62,471 nucleotides of DNA from Paracoccus benzoatiresistens (GTDB taxonomy: Bacteria; Pseudomonadota; Alphaproteobacteria; Rhodobacterales; Rhodobacteraceae), in NCBI RefSeq assembly GCF_026913015.1, contig NZ_JAPTYD010000021.1, positions 1 through 62,471 of the forward strand, written 5' to 3'. Each line of letters begins with the position of its first letter. The first letter of the stretch is position 1. Made by a program: the position numbers and the translations under genes. Below the pieces are notes generated by a model, which had not been told where the DNA came from, did no database searches, and saw only the letters and a program-made list of their open reading frames with translations. This document shows positions 59,998 through 62,471 of the stretch, in pieces.

Positions 59998-61221
59998 CCT
60001 GCTGCCCCAAGCTTTACTATGTTTTCAGTGATAAAGCCGCTTTGCAGAAATGCCGCCCATGCGCCCATCATCTTGCACCGCTTGTCGAACACGTCGCTGC
60101 GCGCATAAGCCCGCTCCACCGCATCGCCGATCAGGTGCGCCAATGCCGCCTCGGCTACCTCGCGGGGATAGGACGTGTGTTCCTGCGCCCGGGTGCGGAA
60201 GGACGTGCGGAAGCCGTGCACATCGGCGGCAAAGCCCAATTCCTTGACCAGCTTGGATAGCGTCATGTCGGACAGCGGACGCCCCTTCTTGGTGCCGGGG
60301 AACACCAGCCCGGACCCGTCGCCCAGCGCCTCAGCCTGCTTGAGAATGGCAACAGCGCGTGGGGATAGCGGCGCGTGGGGATAGCGGCACGCGGTGTGGA
60401 CGCTTCATCTTCATACGCTCGGCCGGGATTTCCCAAACTTCGGCGGTCATGTCGATTTCGTCCCAGCGCGCTTCCCGCACCTCGCCAGACCGCGCGGCGG
60501 TCAGCACCGGAAACTCCAGTGCCAGCTTCGTGGCAAGCCCAGCGCCCGACCCGTTCACCGCCTCGATGCAGCCCGCGACGTCGCCATAGGGAAGCGCCTT
60601 GCGATGGTTCTGCGCCTTCGACACCTTGGGAAGCGCCCGGCTGATGTTCTCGGCGGGGTTATCCTGCCGCCAGCCTTGGGCAATCGCCCACTTCATCACC
60701 GCGCCGATGCGCTGGCGCACGCGCCGGGCGGTTTCCGGTATCTTGGTCCAGATCGGCATGAGGACGGCCAGCACATCGGCTGTGGGAATGTCCTGCACTT
60801 TCAGTTTGCCCAGTCGGGGGAAGGCATAGACCTCCAAGGTGGTGAGGAATTGGGCCGCGTGCTTTTCGTTCTTCCATGTCGGCCTGTGGAGCGCATGAAC
60901 CTTGCGGGCCGCTTCCTCGAATGTCAGCACTGCCTGCGCCTCGCGCTTGGCCTGCAGGGGGTCGTCTCCCATCCGGGCCACCTTGCGGTTCTCCAGCGCC
61001 TTTGCCCGCGCCTCGGCCAGCGACACCAGCGACGGCGCACCCAGACCCAGTTCGCACCGCTTGCCGCGATTGGTGATGCGCTGCACCCAGAAGCGCGACC
61101 CGTTCGCATCGACCCGCAGATAGAGGCCATGCCCATCGAAAGACTTGCCCGGTGCCGTTGCGGCTTTCACCGCCTGGGCCGTCAGCGCCTTTTCGGGCCT
61201 GCGCGTCAGGTGACCTGCCAT
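59994..61221 (-). pseudogene. P4-type tyrosine integrase, broken by a duplication
   Basis: The N-terminal DUF4102 domain (FDGHGLYLRVDANGSRFWVQ), core-binding domain and catalytic Arg I (TAARSGEVREARWDEID) read in one frame. After VPLSPRA the frame runs into a stop. The catalytic HGFRTSFR (HxxR) and the tyrosine (AYARSDV) continue in another frame. Removing one 16-bp unit at 60355-60386 restores a product of 403 aa through VPLSPRAVAILKQAEALGDG. The ATG at 61221 has AGGGGGAAG upstream. Confidence 0.88.
60355..60386. repeat. 16-bp exact tandem duplication in the integrase
   Basis: GCGCGTGGGGATAGCG occurs twice in direct tandem (60355-60370 and 60371-60386). Since 16 is not divisible by 3 it shifts the frame. 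Deleting one copy restores an uninterrupted integrase. Confidence 0.95.
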
Positions 61222-61235
61222 TGCTTCCCCCTGTC

Positions 61236-61246
61236 CTTCCCCCATT
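61236..61246 (+). repeat. Right CTTCCCCCATT tract
   Basis: CTTCCCCCATT directly upstream of the integrase start, preceded by GCTTCCCCCTG. It matches the tract beside the tRNA-Ser (54112-54122). Confidence 0.35.
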
Positions 61247-61301
61247 ATGAGGGGGAATAGCAGGGACTACGCCGGACCTTGGTGGACAGCAAAAGCCACT
61301 A

Positions 61302-61323
61302 AATGCCTATGTTTACAGGCATT
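61302..61323. repeat. Inverted repeat upstream of the integrase
   Basis: AATGCCT and AGGCATT flank an 8-base AT-rich centre, 80 bp before the integrase start. It may be a promoter or regulator site, or an attachment core. The 250 bp between integrase and recombinase hold no gene that I can see. Confidence 0.4.
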
Positions 61324-61496
61324 ATCGGAAGCATTCGGAACATGTCAGAAGCTGCAGGGGCAGACACCTGCTTCGCCAAACAAGATTAAACAACCTCCGC
61401 CTTCATGCCCCAGGCTTGGCTCTGAAACTCAATGCGGCTGGAGCCTAGTCATGCATATGAGTATTCCGTTACGAAGCATCGGCAACGGAGGGCTTC

Positions 61497-62390
61497 ATGG
61501 CTTTGATCGGCTATGCCAGGGTCTCGACCCTCGAACAGACGCTTGATCCCCAGCTGAGGGAGTTGCGCGCCGTCGGCTGTGACATCATCCACGAGGAGCA
61601 AGCCTCTGGGGCCGACCGCACGCGCCCTGCCCTGGGCCGCCTGCTGGCGACGATCAAGCCCGGCGATACCCTTGTCGTGGTCCGGCTCGACCGGCTGGCA
61701 CGCTCGCTTGTCCACCTCCTGCAGGTCATCGATCTCCTGAAGGCGAAGGGTGCGCATTTTCGCTCGCTCGGGGATCCGATCGACACCACCACCCCGCAGG
61801 GCACCTTCTCGCTGCAGGTCATGGGCGCGGTGGCAGAGCTGGAACGCGCCTTGATCCGCGAGCGGACAAAGGCCGGGCTGCGCTCGGCGCGGGCGCAGGG
61901 TCGGATTGGGGGTAACCCGGCGCTGCGGGCAGGTGACCGCGAAGCCTTGCGCAAGCTGCGCCTGGCCCGTGACGAAACCTATGCCCGCAAGCTCGAAGGC
62001 ACGGCCGAGACATGGGTGCCGCTGGTGCGGCGCCATCGGCCCGACATGCCCTGGGACGATCTGACCCGGCTTCTCAATGCCCGCACCGGGCGGGACAGTC
62101 CCGACTGGACCGTCGAGCGCCTGAAGCGCGCCACCAAGCGGTATGTCCGTGACGGGCTGTTGCCCGCCACCGTTCTCGACCGTGCCCCCCGCCGGGACCC
62201 GGACGACCGCCTGCTGGCCATCGTCGCCGGCATGCGCCATGCCGATCCCGACCTGACGCTTGCAGGCATTGCCACGCGGCTGGAGCAGATGCGCGAGCGC
62301 ACCCCGCGTGGGAACACCAAGTGGTATCCCTCGACGGTGCGAATGCTGCTGCAAAGAGCCGAGAAGTTGGGGATGGCTGCGGGGAGCTAG
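61497..62390 (+). CDS. Serine recombinase (resolvase family)
   Basis: The 297-aa product has a resolvase/invertase catalytic domain with the nucleophile Ser in YARVSTLEQ, the VVRLDRLARS arginine motif and the ELERALIRERTKAGL E-helix. The C-terminal about 150 residues replace the short HTH of small resolvases and resemble recombinases carried by Tn3-type or plasmid elements. GGAGG precedes the ATG by 6 bases. No transposase of the same element is in view. Confidence 0.88.
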   Translation: MALIGYARVSTLEQTLDPQLRELRAVGCDIIHEEQASGADRTRPALGRLLATIKPGDTLVVVRLDRLARSLVHLLQVIDLLKAKGAHFRSLGDPIDTTTPQGTFSLQVMGAVAELERALIRERTKAGLRSARAQGRIGGNPALRAGDREALRKLRLARDETYARKLEGTAETWVPLVRRHRPDMPWDDLTRLLNARTGRDSPDWTVERLKRATKRYVRDGLLPATVLDRAPRRDPDDRLLAIVAGMRHADPDLTLAGIATRLEQMRERTPRGNTKWYPSTVRMLLQRAEKLGMAAGS

Positions 62391-62396
62391 GCTTTA

Positions 62397-62471
62397 GAGC
62401 CTGTTGCACCTAATCGGCCTCATACCCGGCGGCTTTGAAGTAATTGTAGCACTCCTCGTCGGAGAAGAGGT
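62397..62471 (-). mobile_element. IS630-like element, partial at the right edge
   Basis: The probable terminal repeat starts GAGCCTGTTGCACC at 62397, directly after a TA dinucleotide, the target usual for IS630. The rest of the element runs off the window. Confidence 0.6.
62410..62471 (-). CDS. IS630-type transposase C-terminus (partial)
   Basis: The last codons read LFSDEECYNYFKAAGYEAD and a TAG stop at 62410-62412, the tail pattern of IS630-family transposases. Only about 20 codons are visible. Confidence 0.6.
   Translation of the reverse strand, partial: LFSDEECYNYFKAAGYEAD

Larger units (their letters stand above)
54045..61496. mobile_element. Genomic island next to tRNA-Ser
   Basis: The stretch starts at the tRNA-Ser 3' end and contains a P4-type integrase at its right side, an AlpA-type regulator, small phage- or plasmid-like genes, IS debris and an AT-rich gene. 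Short tracts with CTTCCCCCATT occur at both ends (54112-54122 and 61236-61246). I find no second copy of the tRNA 3' end, so the right attachment site is unproven and may lie outside the window. The integrase is broken, so the island is probably immobile. Confidence 0.7.

Noticed and set aside
61246..62471. Right attachment site as a copy of the tRNA-Ser 3' end
   Set aside because: No stretch matching the tRNA T-arm and acceptor sequence was found to the right of the integrase in this window.

Overview
The window is high-GC chromosomal DNA from an alphaproteobacterium of the Rhodobacteraceae, most probably Paracoccus (genus is inference). Markers are the CtrA/SciP/ChpT cell-cycle genes, a cobalamin-dependent ribonucleotide reductase, ornithine-lipid genes olsBA, a hisS-hisZ-hisG cluster, CP4-like class II EPSP synthase, and Entner-Doudoroff sugar catabolism. 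Most genes sit in short operons whose neighbours overlap by ATGA or GTGA.

Layout of the core (about 1-54,000). 79-4619: recG and ligA, followed by a 31-codon membrane-peptide gene with a LexA-type box in its promoter. 4709-5845: ctrA and its inhibitor gene sciP, with CtrA-box-like sites and one GANTC site. 5931-14488: mnmA, sufE, two envelope proteins, pheS, a P450, rpmI-rplT, pyk and an N-formylglutamate amidohydrolase homologue. 14552-19495: nrdJ, olsBA, a DUF3553 gene and chpT. 19512-24853: proA, two tRNA-Asp, anmK, tyrS and a frameshifted SPOR gene. 24921-29365: the salvage operon cdd-deoA-deoB-add-upp. 29489-42736: maeB, prpE, aroA, an AlkD-like gene, moaA, ispG, thiN, purA and ftsY. 42803-53908: hisS-hisZ-hisG, slyX, zwf-pgl-pgi, a PIN-domain gene, an RlmI-like methyltransferase and edd. 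Zwf, Pgl and Edd together turn glucose 6-phosphate into KDPG. The zwf and edd promoters carry the same 14-bp palindrome in opposite orientation, and pyk has a close variant, which points to one shared regulator.

The last 8.4 kb are accessory. A genomic island lies against the 3' end of a tRNA-Ser(UGA). It holds a mostly non-coding stretch with an IS481-type remnant, an RTX calcium-binding protein, a decayed gene pair, a four-gene operon of small phage- or plasmid-like proteins (one of only 32 codons), an AlpA-type regulator, an AT-rich gene of unknown role and a P4-type integrase broken by an exact 16-bp tandem duplication. A serine recombinase and the end of an IS630-like element follow at the right edge.

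The observations I rate highest are the SOS-box membrane peptide beside recG, the shared zwf/edd operator, the 16-bp duplication that freezes the island, and the tightly coupled unknown genes on the island.
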